A stretch of DNA of 5,866 bases from Acidobacteriota bacterium. GTDB taxonomy: Bacteria; Acidobacteriota; Holophagae; Thermotomaculales; Thermotomaculaceae. The notes beneath the pieces were generated by a model. That model searched no databases. It was not told the DNA's origin and saw nothing but the letters and a program-made list of their open reading frames with translations. Each line of letters starts with the position of its first letter. Within the stretch, counting starts at the first letter, position 1. The DNA is taken from positions 1 to 5,866 of the forward strand of contig WFPG01000050.1 in NCBI GenBank assembly GCA_015487755.1, in the 5' to 3' direction. The position numbers and the translations under genes were made by a program. Shown here piece by piece: positions 1 through 5,762 of the stretch.

Positions 1-501
1 TTTATAAATTCTGGTAATCTCTTTAAATTGCGGGTAATAATATGTTAAAAGGTAATTAACCCCCTCTGTCATTAAAGACAAAAGGGTTCCCACCATTTTT
101 GGGTATATCCCTTGAGAGGGATTTTTTATAAGTACAATCTCGGGGGATTTCTCGGTAAGAAAATTGTCGGTAAAGTTCTCGGGGATAATCACCATTGCGG
201 AGAATTCCTGCTCTTTCATACCCTTATAGCCTTTTTTATAATCGGTTTCAACAAAATCAAACTCTTTTTTCATTTGCTCTGCGGTAAAAAATTTAACAAG
301 GCCTTTTGAGAGAAACCCGTCGTCACGGTTTATAAGTGCAATTTTAGGCGGTTCAAAGACAGGCTTTTTGTCACTGCCGCCAAAAACAATGGTCATTAAT
401 AGGGACATAACAATAGGCAATGCGGTGAAAACAACAATTGTAGGGATATTCCCCCACTTGGTTTTGTAATCGTAAAAGAGAAACCTGAAAATCCCCTTCA
501 A
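1..501 (-). CDS. ABC-2-type transporter permease, N-terminal part (cut by window edge)
   Basis: This is the membrane subunit expected to pair with the ATPase encoded just upstream. Translating the minus strand from a TTG at 501-499 gives 167 codons, open to the window edge. A short cytoplasmic start (KGIFRFLFYDYKTKWG) is followed by one membrane helix at about residues 19-40. A long hydrophilic stretch then opens with PPKIALINRDDGFLSKGL, the usual beginning of the external domain between helices 1 and 2 in the ABC-2 (YhgE/YbhS-like) family. The remaining helices lie outside the window. The TTG start is chosen because an AAGGAG lies 8 bases upstream and because the start overlaps the ATPase stop (TTGA), which implies translational coupling. 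No ATG in this frame lies before the membrane helix. The family exports drugs, lipids or other small molecules; the substrate cannot be told here. Confidence 0.85.
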   Translation of the reverse strand, partial: MKGIFRFLFYDYKTKWGNIPTIVVFTALPIVMSLLMTIVFGGSDKKPVFEPPKIALINRDDGFLSKGLVKFFTAEQMKKEFDFVETDYKKGYKGMKEQEFSAMVIIPENFTDNFLTEKSPEIVLIKNPSQGIYPKMVGTLLSLMTEGVNYLLTYYYPQFKEITRIYK

Positions 502-1412
502 TCCCTTAACTCCTTGCCTGTTAAATTGAGAAATACGGTTTCTAAAGAAGCGCCTTTAATAAGCATATTTTCAATAACTATCCCCAAAGAATTTAACCTT
601 TCAACAGTGTTTGCTATCTCTCTCTGGCTCGGGATTTCAAGTTTTAGCAGTTTTTCTTCAGACATAAAATTGCCTAATTTATTCAATTCGCTTTCCTTTC
701 CATCAAAGTTTTTCAACCTTAACTCAAGCAAAACCGAAGGAGCGTACTTTGAAACCAGATCCTCTACCTTTCCTATGGCTTTTAAATTCCCCTCATCAAT
801 AATCCCCACAATATCAAACAGTTCTTCCGCCTCTTTCAGCATATGGGTTGTGTATAAAATTGTCTTTCCCTCTTTTACCAACCCTTTTATAAACTCATAA
901 ATTTTAATCTTTGTCTGGACATCTATTCCCGCGGTAGGCTCGTCAAGAAGGATTACTTCAGGGTTGTGGACTATCCCCATAATTAAATTAAGCCTTCTCT
1001 TCATCCCCCCTGAATAGTTTTTTGCTTTATCCTTCATCCTCTCCTTCAGCCCTATTCTTTCAAGAAGGTAAAAACACCTGTCTTTTGCCTCTTTCCCTTT
1101 CAATCCGTAAAGTTCAGCCATTAAGAGGGTGTTTTCCAGCCCGCTCAACTCCTCGTATAATGCCAATTCCTGAGGGACATAGCCTATTACCCTTTTCCAC
1201 CACTTTCTGTTGGTAAAAATATCCCTTCCTCCCCAGAAAACCTCTCCCCCGTCAGGCTTTAAAAGGGTTGACAATATCCTGAATGTGGTTGTCTTTCCGG
1301 CACCGTTAGGACCCAACAAGCCGAAGATAACCCCCTTTTCAACTGAAAAGGAAACCCCTTTTAACGCTTTTACTTCCCCGTAAGATTTTTGCAATTGATT
1401 GACTTCCAGCAT
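498..1412 (-). CDS. ABC transporter ATP-binding protein, DrrA/CcmA-like exporter subunit
   Basis: This 304-residue cytoplasmic ATPase drives the ABC-2 exporter encoded by the overlapping downstream gene. All nucleotide-binding motifs are present: Walker A GPNGAGKT (34-41), Q-loop glutamine 81 in YVPQE, signature YSGGMKRR (133-140), Walker B VILLDEP (153-159) with catalytic Glu158, D-loop GID (162-164) and switch His190. After about residue 215 comes the C-terminal extension typical of DrrA-like ATPases, ending in SLETVFLNLTG (about 289-299). Length is normal for the family, and the enzyme looks intact. The ATG is preceded by TGAGG (1418-1422) five bases away. The gene lies 79 bp downstream of the acyl-CoA dehydrogenase gene in the same direction, and no strong promoter is visible in the gap, so read-through is possible. 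The family assignment is firm; the exported substrate is unknown. Confidence 0.95.
   Translation of the reverse strand: MLEVNQLQKSYGEVKALKGVSFSVEKGVIFGLLGPNGAGKTTTFRILSTLLKPDGGEVFWGGRDIFTNRKWWKRVIGYVPQELALYEELSGLENTLLMAELYGLKGKEAKDRCFYLLERIGLKERMKDKAKNYSGGMKRRLNLIMGIVHNPEVILLDEPTAGIDVQTKIKIYEFIKGLVKEGKTILYTTHMLKEAEELFDIVGIIDEGNLKAIGKVEDLVSKYAPSVLLELRLKNFDGKESELNKLGNFMSEEKLLKLEIPSQREIANTVERLNSLGIVIENMLIKGASLETVFLNLTGKELRD
510..515 (-). promoter_or_regulatory. Ribosome binding site that sets the TTG start of the ABC permease
   Basis: AAGGAG on the minus strand, inside the last codons of the ATPase gene, lies 8 bases before the TTG at 501-499. It is the main reason for accepting a non-ATG start that overlaps the ATPase stop codon. 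Confidence 0.7.
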
Positions 1413-1453
1413 AGATACCTCAATCGGTTTTTAACTAAATATACTTAAAATTT

Positions 1454-1477
1454 AAAAAAATGTTTCAGGGTTGAACA
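1454..1477 (-). terminator. Weak candidate terminator or attenuator after the acyl-CoA dehydrogenase gene
   Basis: On the minus strand TGTTCA and TGAACA (the latter with one bulged A) can pair around an ACCC loop, followed directly by seven Ts. The stem is short and AT-rich, so at most it would terminate partially, leaving room for read-through into the ABC genes. This is inferred from pairing by eye only. Confidence 0.25.
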
Positions 1478-1491
1478 ATGTTTTTAAAAAA

Positions 1492-2742
1492 TCATTCAAA
1501 CACCTTTTCCTCTTCTTTGTCAGCGTTTGCGGCGTCCATTTCAACATCTCTCACATTTTCTTTTACAACCTTCTGCCAGAACTCTTTGTACCATTCATGC
1601 TGGATTATCAACTGCATTATCTCGTTTGTGCCTACCCAAATCATTGAAAGCCTTATATCCCTTACTATCCTTTCAATTGGATAGATGTCTGTATATCCTA
1701 TTCCCCCCATAACCTGCATACACTTGTTTGCAATCTCCCATGCAGCCTCTGTCACAAACTTCTTGCTTTCGGAAATCATTCTTCTTACCCTGCCTGGAGA
1801 CGCATTTCCAGAGTCAATTGCCAGAGCGGTTGAATAAACAAGCCCCCTTGCGGCGTCAAGTAGCATTACTGAATCGGCAACCTTAAACCCTACCGCTTCA
1901 AACTTTGCAATCTCTCTTCCGAAGGCTTTTCTCCTTGAAGTGTACTTTGTTGCTATCTCAATTGCAGGCCTTACGCTTCCTATTGTCATTGCAGCAGTGC
2001 CTAACCTTTCGGGAATCATCATCCTTTTGAAAACCTCGTACCCGCCGTTTATCCCGTTTAAGGCGTACCTTTCGGGAACCCTTACATCTTTCAGGGTAAG
2101 CCTTCCCGCTCCACCACCTCTAACACCCATTAAGCCGTAAATATACTCTGTCTCAACCCCTTTTGTTCTGGGTACCATAAAGGCGGTAATCCTCTTATGG
2201 GGGTCGGGGTTATCTTTATCTGTTACAGCGTAAATCAGAAACCAATCAGCCCCTTCCGCCCCTACAATAAACCTCTTGCTGCCGTTTATTATCCAGTCGT
2301 CTCCGTCCTTTACGGCATATGTCTTTGCACCGAAGAAATCCGAACCCCCTCTCGGCTCTGTCAACCCTTCCGCTGCATAAACCTCTCCTTTAAGCAATGG
2401 CTTAACAACCTCTTCCTTTAACTCATCGCAGCCGAATTCAACAATTGCGTCACAAACAATATCAGCCCCTACACCCCATAAACAGGCAAGGGAATAACTG
2501 GGGACACCTATCTCTTCCGCAACAATAACATTTTCAACCCAGCCTAACCCTCTGCCGCCGTATTCTTTCGGTATTCTTATCCCTAAAAGGTTTCTCCTTC
2601 CGCACTCTTTCAAATACTCTTTCGGAAACTGAATCTCTTCCCTGTCCATCGCAAGTATTAAGTCTTTAGGAACCCATTTTGAAAACTCCCTTGCCTCGTC
2701 CCTTAACTTTTTTTGTTCCTCGGTTAAGATAAAGTCAAACAT
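1492..2742 (-). CDS. Acyl-CoA dehydrogenase (FAD-dependent), catalytic Glu at the long-chain/isovaleryl position
   Basis: A 416-residue FAD flavoenzyme expected to oxidise an acyl-CoA to the trans-2-enoyl-CoA and pass electrons to electron-transfer flavoprotein. The three-domain layout is complete: N-terminal helices (1-120), a middle beta domain opening with signature GLTEPRGGSDFFG (126-138), and C-terminal helices with RKAFG (271-275) and GGIGYTDIYPIERIVRD (346-362). The position of the medium-chain catalytic Glu376 is Val370 here (IWVGTNEIM). Glu245 in IPERLG lines up instead with the base of long-chain and isovaleryl-CoA dehydrogenases, so the enzyme should be active. The tail from about residue 395 is rich in Asp/Glu/Lys. 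The ATG is preceded by AAGGGG (2749-2754) six bases away. The substrate is not predictable; fatty or branched-chain acyl-CoA is likeliest. No ETF or thiolase gene is adjacent in the window. Confidence 0.93.
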   Translation of the reverse strand: MFDFILTEEQKKLRDEAREFSKWVPKDLILAMDREEIQFPKEYLKECGRRNLLGIRIPKEYGGRGLGWVENVIVAEEIGVPSYSLACLWGVGADIVCDAIVEFGCDELKEEVVKPLLKGEVYAAEGLTEPRGGSDFFGAKTYAVKDGDDWIINGSKRFIVGAEGADWFLIYAVTDKDNPDPHKRITAFMVPRTKGVETEYIYGLMGVRGGGAGRLTLKDVRVPERYALNGINGGYEVFKRMMIPERLGTAAMTIGSVRPAIEIATKYTSRRKAFGREIAKFEAVGFKVADSVMLLDAARGLVYSTALAIDSGNASPGRVRRMISESKKFVTEAAWEIANKCMQVMGGIGYTDIYPIERIVRDIRLSMIWVGTNEIMQLIIQHEWYKEFWQKVVKENVRDVEMDAANADKEEEKVFE

Positions 2743-2803
2743 AACCCACCCCTTTTCAGTTGTCTTTCTTTGATTTTACCATAGGCAAACTTTTACTTTT
2801 TTC

Positions 2804-2826
2804 TTGAATTTGCACACTATATTCAA
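2804..2826. promoter_or_regulatory. Inverted repeat over the transporter promoter, possible operator
   Basis: TTGAAT and ATTCAA form a perfect 6-base inverted repeat separated by 11 bases. It overlaps the -35 box and part of the spacer of the transporter promoter. The same place also holds a 9-of-10 direct repeat (TTGAATTTGC at 2804-2813, TTCAATTTGC at 2822-2831). A regulator could bind here, but the sequence is AT-rich and chance is a real alternative. Confidence 0.25.
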
Positions 2827-2837
2827 TTTGCTATAAT
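2810..2837 (+). promoter_or_regulatory. Sigma-70-type promoter for the transporter-ispF pair
   Basis: The -35 box TTGCAC (2810-2815) and a perfect -10 box TATAAT (2832-2837) are separated by 16 bases. Transcription would start at about 2844, giving a short leader of about 20 bases carrying the ribosome binding site. It lies in the 123-bp gap between divergent genes. I found no equally good promoter for the leftward acyl-CoA dehydrogenase gene; a lone TAAAAT at 2778-2773 on the minus strand lacks a matching -35 box. Confidence 0.7.
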
Positions 2838-2854
2838 CAATCTATAAAAACACA

Positions 2855-2860
2855 GGGAGG
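2855..2860 (+). promoter_or_regulatory. Ribosome binding site that sets the GTG start of the transporter
   Basis: GGGAGG lies 5 bases before the GTG at 2866. No in-frame ATG lies nearby, so this site decides the start codon. Confidence 0.75.
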
Positions 2861-2865
2861 AGAAG

Positions 2866-4470
2866 GTGGCGGAAGAAAAAAAGAATGAACCGGGTTATGA
2901 GCCTATTGGCACTGAAGAAAACAAACCGAACCCTTTAAAAGAGATTATCCAGCCTTTTATTGATTTTGCAAAAGTGCCGAAAGTCCTATGGGGCGTCAAT
3001 ATCTCATACCTGATTGAAGGTATGGTTTACTTCGGCATACTTACCTTTATGGCAATTTACTTTAATGACTTTTTCGGACTAAACGACCATCAGGCCGATT
3101 TAGTTGTGGGGTTTTTCACAGGGGGCATTACCCTTGCAATGCTGTTTTTAGGGGGCATGTCAGACAAAATCGGCATTAGAAAAGCGCTTTTAATATCCTT
3201 AATTTTAATGCTTGTAGGCAGGGTTATATTCACCGCAGTGCCCTACAAAATGCTTTTCGGCCAGTCTTCCTGGACAATGCTATACTATGCCGCTTTGTTA
3301 GGCTTATTCTTTGTAATTATCGGCTACGGAATGTACCAGCCTGCGGCTTATTCGGCGGTTAAGGACTTTACCGACGAGAAAACAGCTACAATGGGATACG
3401 CCGTGCTCTATGCGGTAATGAATTTAGGCGGATTTTTGCCGGGAATTTTTTCACCGAGAATAAGGGCATGGTATAGAGACTTCTTTATAACAAAACTGAA
3501 AGCGGCGGGAATCCAAATCAATCCCGATGTTCATTACGGAATGTTAGGGGTTTTCTGGTTTTATGTAATATGCACATTTTTAGGCATTATTGTGCTTCTA
3601 ATATTCGTAAACAAAAAGACAATTGCAGCCGCTCTGGAAGAAAAGAAGCAGAAAGAAATGGCTGCAGGAAAGAGTGAAGAACAGATTGAAAAGGAAAGGG
3701 AAGAGAGCAAACCGAGGAAAAGGACTTTGAAACAATACTTTATTGAACACCCGTTAAGAGACATAAAATTCGCATTCTTCATATTTGCCTTAATCCCTGT
3801 TCAAACACTGTTTGCCCACAACTGGCTAACCCTTCCCCAGTATGTTGATAGGGCATTCGGCCCCACCGTTAAAGCAAATATGGAGTTTTTCGTAAACTTC
3901 AACCCTATCCTAATCTTCATACTAACCCCTATTGTGGCGGCAATTACGGCTAAATCCGACACAATGAAAATGATGATATTGGGAACATTTGTAATGGCTC
4001 TACCTACATTTTTCCTTGCCATAGGGCCCAATGTTTACACACTTTTTGCATACATAATAGTTATGTCAATAGGCGAGGCAATGTGGCAGCCGAGGTTTTT
4101 GCAGTACGCAGCCGAACTTGCACCTCCCGGAAGGACAGGTGAATACATGGGAATTGCTCAATTCCCGTGGTTTTTAACAAAGATTATAACCTCTCTATAC
4201 GCAGGCTGGTTCTTAATGCACTACTGCCCTGTTGAAGGCCCGAAACACACCGAACAGATGTGGTTTATCTACGGGCTTATTGCAATTACTTCGCCAATTT
4301 TGCTCTTTTTAACAAGAAATTGGTTGAAAAAAAGTAAAGAAGAAAGAGACAATTCAATTTTGTCAATAGCATTAACCGTTATTATCACACTAATCGTAAT
4401 TGTAATTTTAATCTACATGATAAAAATGCTTATAACCATTTTATTTACAATTCCAATGTCAAGAATGTAG
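2866..4470 (+). CDS. POT/PTR2-like major facilitator superfamily transporter with an extra C-terminal helix
   Basis: A 534-residue inner-membrane carrier, probably proton-coupled; a peptide or other small nutrient is the likeliest substrate by family. About 12 core helices are visible. MFS motif A, GGMSDKIGIRKA, is at 96-107. POT features include GYAVLYAVMNLGGF (177-190), which differs from the PTR2 signature at one position, and GEAMWQP...LAPPGRTGEYMG (403-429), like the helix 10-11 region of POT proteins. The ExxER motif of helix 1 is degenerate: Glu51 remains, but the first Glu is Tyr48 and the Arg is Gly52. A charged Lys/Glu-rich loop (about 250-295) joins the two halves. Residues 498-527 form an additional hydrophobic helix after helix 12, giving a probable 13 spans. 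The GTG start is set by GGGAGG. ispF follows after one base, so the two share a transcript. The MFS call is firm; POT membership is probable. Confidence 0.88.
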   Translation: MAEEKKNEPGYEPIGTEENKPNPLKEIIQPFIDFAKVPKVLWGVNISYLIEGMVYFGILTFMAIYFNDFFGLNDHQADLVVGFFTGGITLAMLFLGGMSDKIGIRKALLISLILMLVGRVIFTAVPYKMLFGQSSWTMLYYAALLGLFFVIIGYGMYQPAAYSAVKDFTDEKTATMGYAVLYAVMNLGGFLPGIFSPRIRAWYRDFFITKLKAAGIQINPDVHYGMLGVFWFYVICTFLGIIVLLIFVNKKTIAAALEEKKQKEMAAGKSEEQIEKEREESKPRKRTLKQYFIEHPLRDIKFAFFIFALIPVQTLFAHNWLTLPQYVDRAFGPTVKANMEFFVNFNPILIFILTPIVAAITAKSDTMKMMILGTFVMALPTFFLAIGPNVYTLFAYIIVMSIGEAMWQPRFLQYAAELAPPGRTGEYMGIAQFPWFLTKIITSLYAGWFLMHYCPVEGPKHTEQMWFIYGLIAITSPILLFLTRNWLKKSKEERDNSILSIALTVIITLIVIVILIYMIKMLITILFTIPMSRM

Positions 4471-4471
4471 T

Positions 4472-4951
4472 ATGGATTTAAGGATAGGGCAGGGAATAGA
4501 CTTTCACAAATTTGAATACGGAAGAAAAATGATAATCGGGGGGGTTGAGTTTAACTCCCCCTTCGGTTTAAAAGGCCATTCAGACGCGGATGTTCTACTA
4601 CACGCAATTACAGACGCAATTTTAGGGGCAATAGGGGAAAAAGACATAGGCTATCACTTTCCCGACACAGACAACAGGTTTAAAAATGAAAATTCAAAGG
4701 TCTTTCTTGAAAAAGCGTTAAATTTATCAAAAGAAAAAGGATTTGAAATCTCAAACCTTGACGCAACAATACTCTGCGAAAAAACTAAAATAAACCCGTT
4801 AAGGGACAAGATAAGGGAAAATATCGCCTCCATTCTTCAAATAGAAAAAGAGAGAATTAACATAAAAGCCACCACAACCGAAAAAATGGGATTCATCGGC
4901 CGTTCCGAAGGCATAGGTGCCATGGCGGTAGTGTTGTTAGTGAGAGGTTAA
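4472..4951 (+). CDS. ispF: 2-C-methyl-D-erythritol 2,4-cyclodiphosphate synthase
   Basis: A cytoplasmic enzyme of the MEP isoprenoid pathway that converts 4-diphosphocytidyl-methylerythritol 2-phosphate to methylerythritol 2,4-cyclodiphosphate with release of CMP. It has 159 residues, the normal length, and normally forms a trimer with the active site between subunits. The metal ligands Asp10, His12 (GIDFH) and His44 (SDADVLLHA) are all present, as are the HFPDTD loop (62-67) and the C-terminal TTTEKMGFIGRSEGIGA (134-150). The ATG is one base after the transporter stop, and no clear ribosome binding site precedes it, so translation probably depends on coupling to the transporter. ispD, often beside ispF in other genomes, is not in the window. 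The stop codon overlaps the stop of the convergent gene. The identification is secure. Confidence 0.97.
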   Translation: MDLRIGQGIDFHKFEYGRKMIIGGVEFNSPFGLKGHSDADVLLHAITDAILGAIGEKDIGYHFPDTDNRFKNENSKVFLEKALNLSKEKGFEISNLDATILCEKTKINPLRDKIRENIASILQIEKERINIKATTTEKMGFIGRSEGIGAMAVVLLVRG

Positions 4952-5634
4952 TCAATAGGTTCAATATATCTGCATTTTGGGAAATTAGAGCATGCCAGAA
5001 ATTTTTTCCCCTGATTTTTCCCTTTTTTAGCAACCTTAATAACCATTGGGGAATTGCATTTGGGACAAATCCGATTCTTGCTTGTACCTTCCGCAATACT
5101 TTCACTTTCAGATTCGGAAAAATCAATATAGTTTGATAAAACCTGTTTCAACTCCATAGGAAAATAGCCCCCTCTCGCTTTCCAGAAAAGAAGAGGTATA
5201 TCGGCAGACCTGCAAACTTCTTTTAAAAACTCGTCTCTTTCAATTCTTTTTGCTGAATTGTGAGAACTGTCGTTTAATTCAATAACACACAAAACAGACA
5301 AGGTTTTCTTATCACAGATTACAAAGTCAAAATGTTTTCCCGAAATTTTATTAAAAGCCTTTTGCCAATTACTTCTATCAAATTGTTTACTTGGTGCAAT
5401 AATATCTGCAACACGGATTTTTACAAAAATTTCCGCGTTATCTTTAATTACATCTTTCAAAACCCCGTAAAAAGACCTTTCCGCCGGTGTGAAAATACTT
5501 TTTCTTTTAACATAAGGTTTAAATTCCCTAAATTTCCTTCCTATTCCTATTGCACCGAGAATCCTTCTTGCTAATGACAAGAAAAACAGTAATACAAACA
5601 ACCCGGTGACACAAATTAGCAAGCCTTTCGCCAT
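4948..5634 (-). CDS. Membrane-anchored DUF2726 protein with C-terminal topoisomerase-type zinc ribbon
   Basis: A 228-residue protein of unknown function with three parts. One membrane helix (about 4-22) is followed by a basic stretch, suggesting the rest is cytoplasmic. A DUF2726 domain (about 45-168) contains FTPAERSFYGVL, HFDFVICD (101-108), VIELNDSSH (117-125) and RDEF (133-136); Asp103, Asp108 and Glu119 are placed like a restriction-endonuclease-type fold, but the usual ExK lysine is absent. After a Ser/Glu linker (about 172-180), four cysteines (C190, C193, C215, C221; spacing 2-21-5) form a zinc ribbon like the C-terminal repeats of topoisomerase I, ending CSNFPKC. I start at the ATG at 5634 rather than the GTG six bases upstream, because GGAGGTGA (5637-5644) overlaps that GTG and is well spaced for the ATG. 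Binding to nucleic acid is inferred; nuclease activity is unproven. Confidence 0.88.
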   Translation of the reverse strand: MAKGLLICVTGLFVLLFFLSLARRILGAIGIGRKFREFKPYVKRKSIFTPAERSFYGVLKDVIKDNAEIFVKIRVADIIAPSKQFDRSNWQKAFNKISGKHFDFVICDKKTLSVLCVIELNDSSHNSAKRIERDEFLKEVCRSADIPLLFWKARGGYFPMELKQVLSNYIDFSESESESIAEGTSKNRICPKCNSPMVIKVAKKGKNQGKKFLACSNFPKCRYIEPID

Positions 5635-5636
5635 AC

Positions 5637-5644
5637 TCACCTCC
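5637..5644 (-). promoter_or_regulatory. Ribosome binding site that moves the DUF2726 start to 5634
   Basis: GGAGGTGA, a full anti-16S match, lies 2 bases before the ATG (5 bases from the GGAGG core). It overlaps the alternative GTG at 5640-5638, which therefore cannot be the main start. Confidence 0.8.
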
Positions 5645-5675
5645 GCTATCTACAATAAAACAAAACAGATATTTA

Positions 5676-5704
5676 ATTTTATCTTTTAAAAATATATCAA
5701 TCAA
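5676..5704 (-). promoter_or_regulatory. Candidate promoter of the DUF2726 gene
   Basis: On the minus strand TTGATT (5704-5699) and TAAAAT (5681-5676) are separated by 17 bases. Transcription would begin near 5669, giving a leader of about 35 bases. The whole gap is very AT-rich, so the match is less telling than usual. Confidence 0.45.
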
Positions 5705-5726
5705 CATTAAAAACACTTTTAAATAT

Positions 5727-5755
5727 TTGTTAAAAAATCTTGAAACCTTTATAAT
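5727..5755 (+). promoter_or_regulatory. Candidate promoter for the gene at 5763, with almost no leader
   Basis: TTGTTA (5727-5732) and a perfect TATAAT (5750-5755) are separated by 17 bases. The ATG of the downstream gene starts 8 bases after the last base of the -10 box, just where transcription should begin, so the mRNA is predicted to lack a leader. Confidence 0.6.
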
Positions 5756-5762
5756 CTTTTCT

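Noticed and set aside
112..309. A 65-codon rightward open frame inside the left end.
   Set aside because: It lies opposite the ABC permease, which has coupling, a ribosome binding site and a family match; the rightward frame looks like a shadow of it.
1492..2742. The idea that the acyl-CoA dehydrogenase is a dead paralogue because Val replaces the medium-chain catalytic Glu.
   Set aside because: Glu245 fills the alternative catalytic position and the FAD and signature motifs are intact.
498..2742. A single functional pathway linking the acyl-CoA dehydrogenase and the ABC exporter.
   Set aside because: They share direction, but a 79-bp gap and a possible weak terminator separate them, and no shared substrate is suggested by the sequence.
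2743..2803. A possible leftward promoter for the acyl-CoA dehydrogenase gene (TAAAAT at 2778-2773).
   Set aside because: No -35 box lies at a proper distance; the gene must have a promoter, but I cannot place it.
5528..5716. A 62-codon leftward frame overlapping the start of the DUF2726 gene.
   Set aside because: It runs through the promoter and ribosome binding site of the real gene in another frame, and its sequence has no family likeness.
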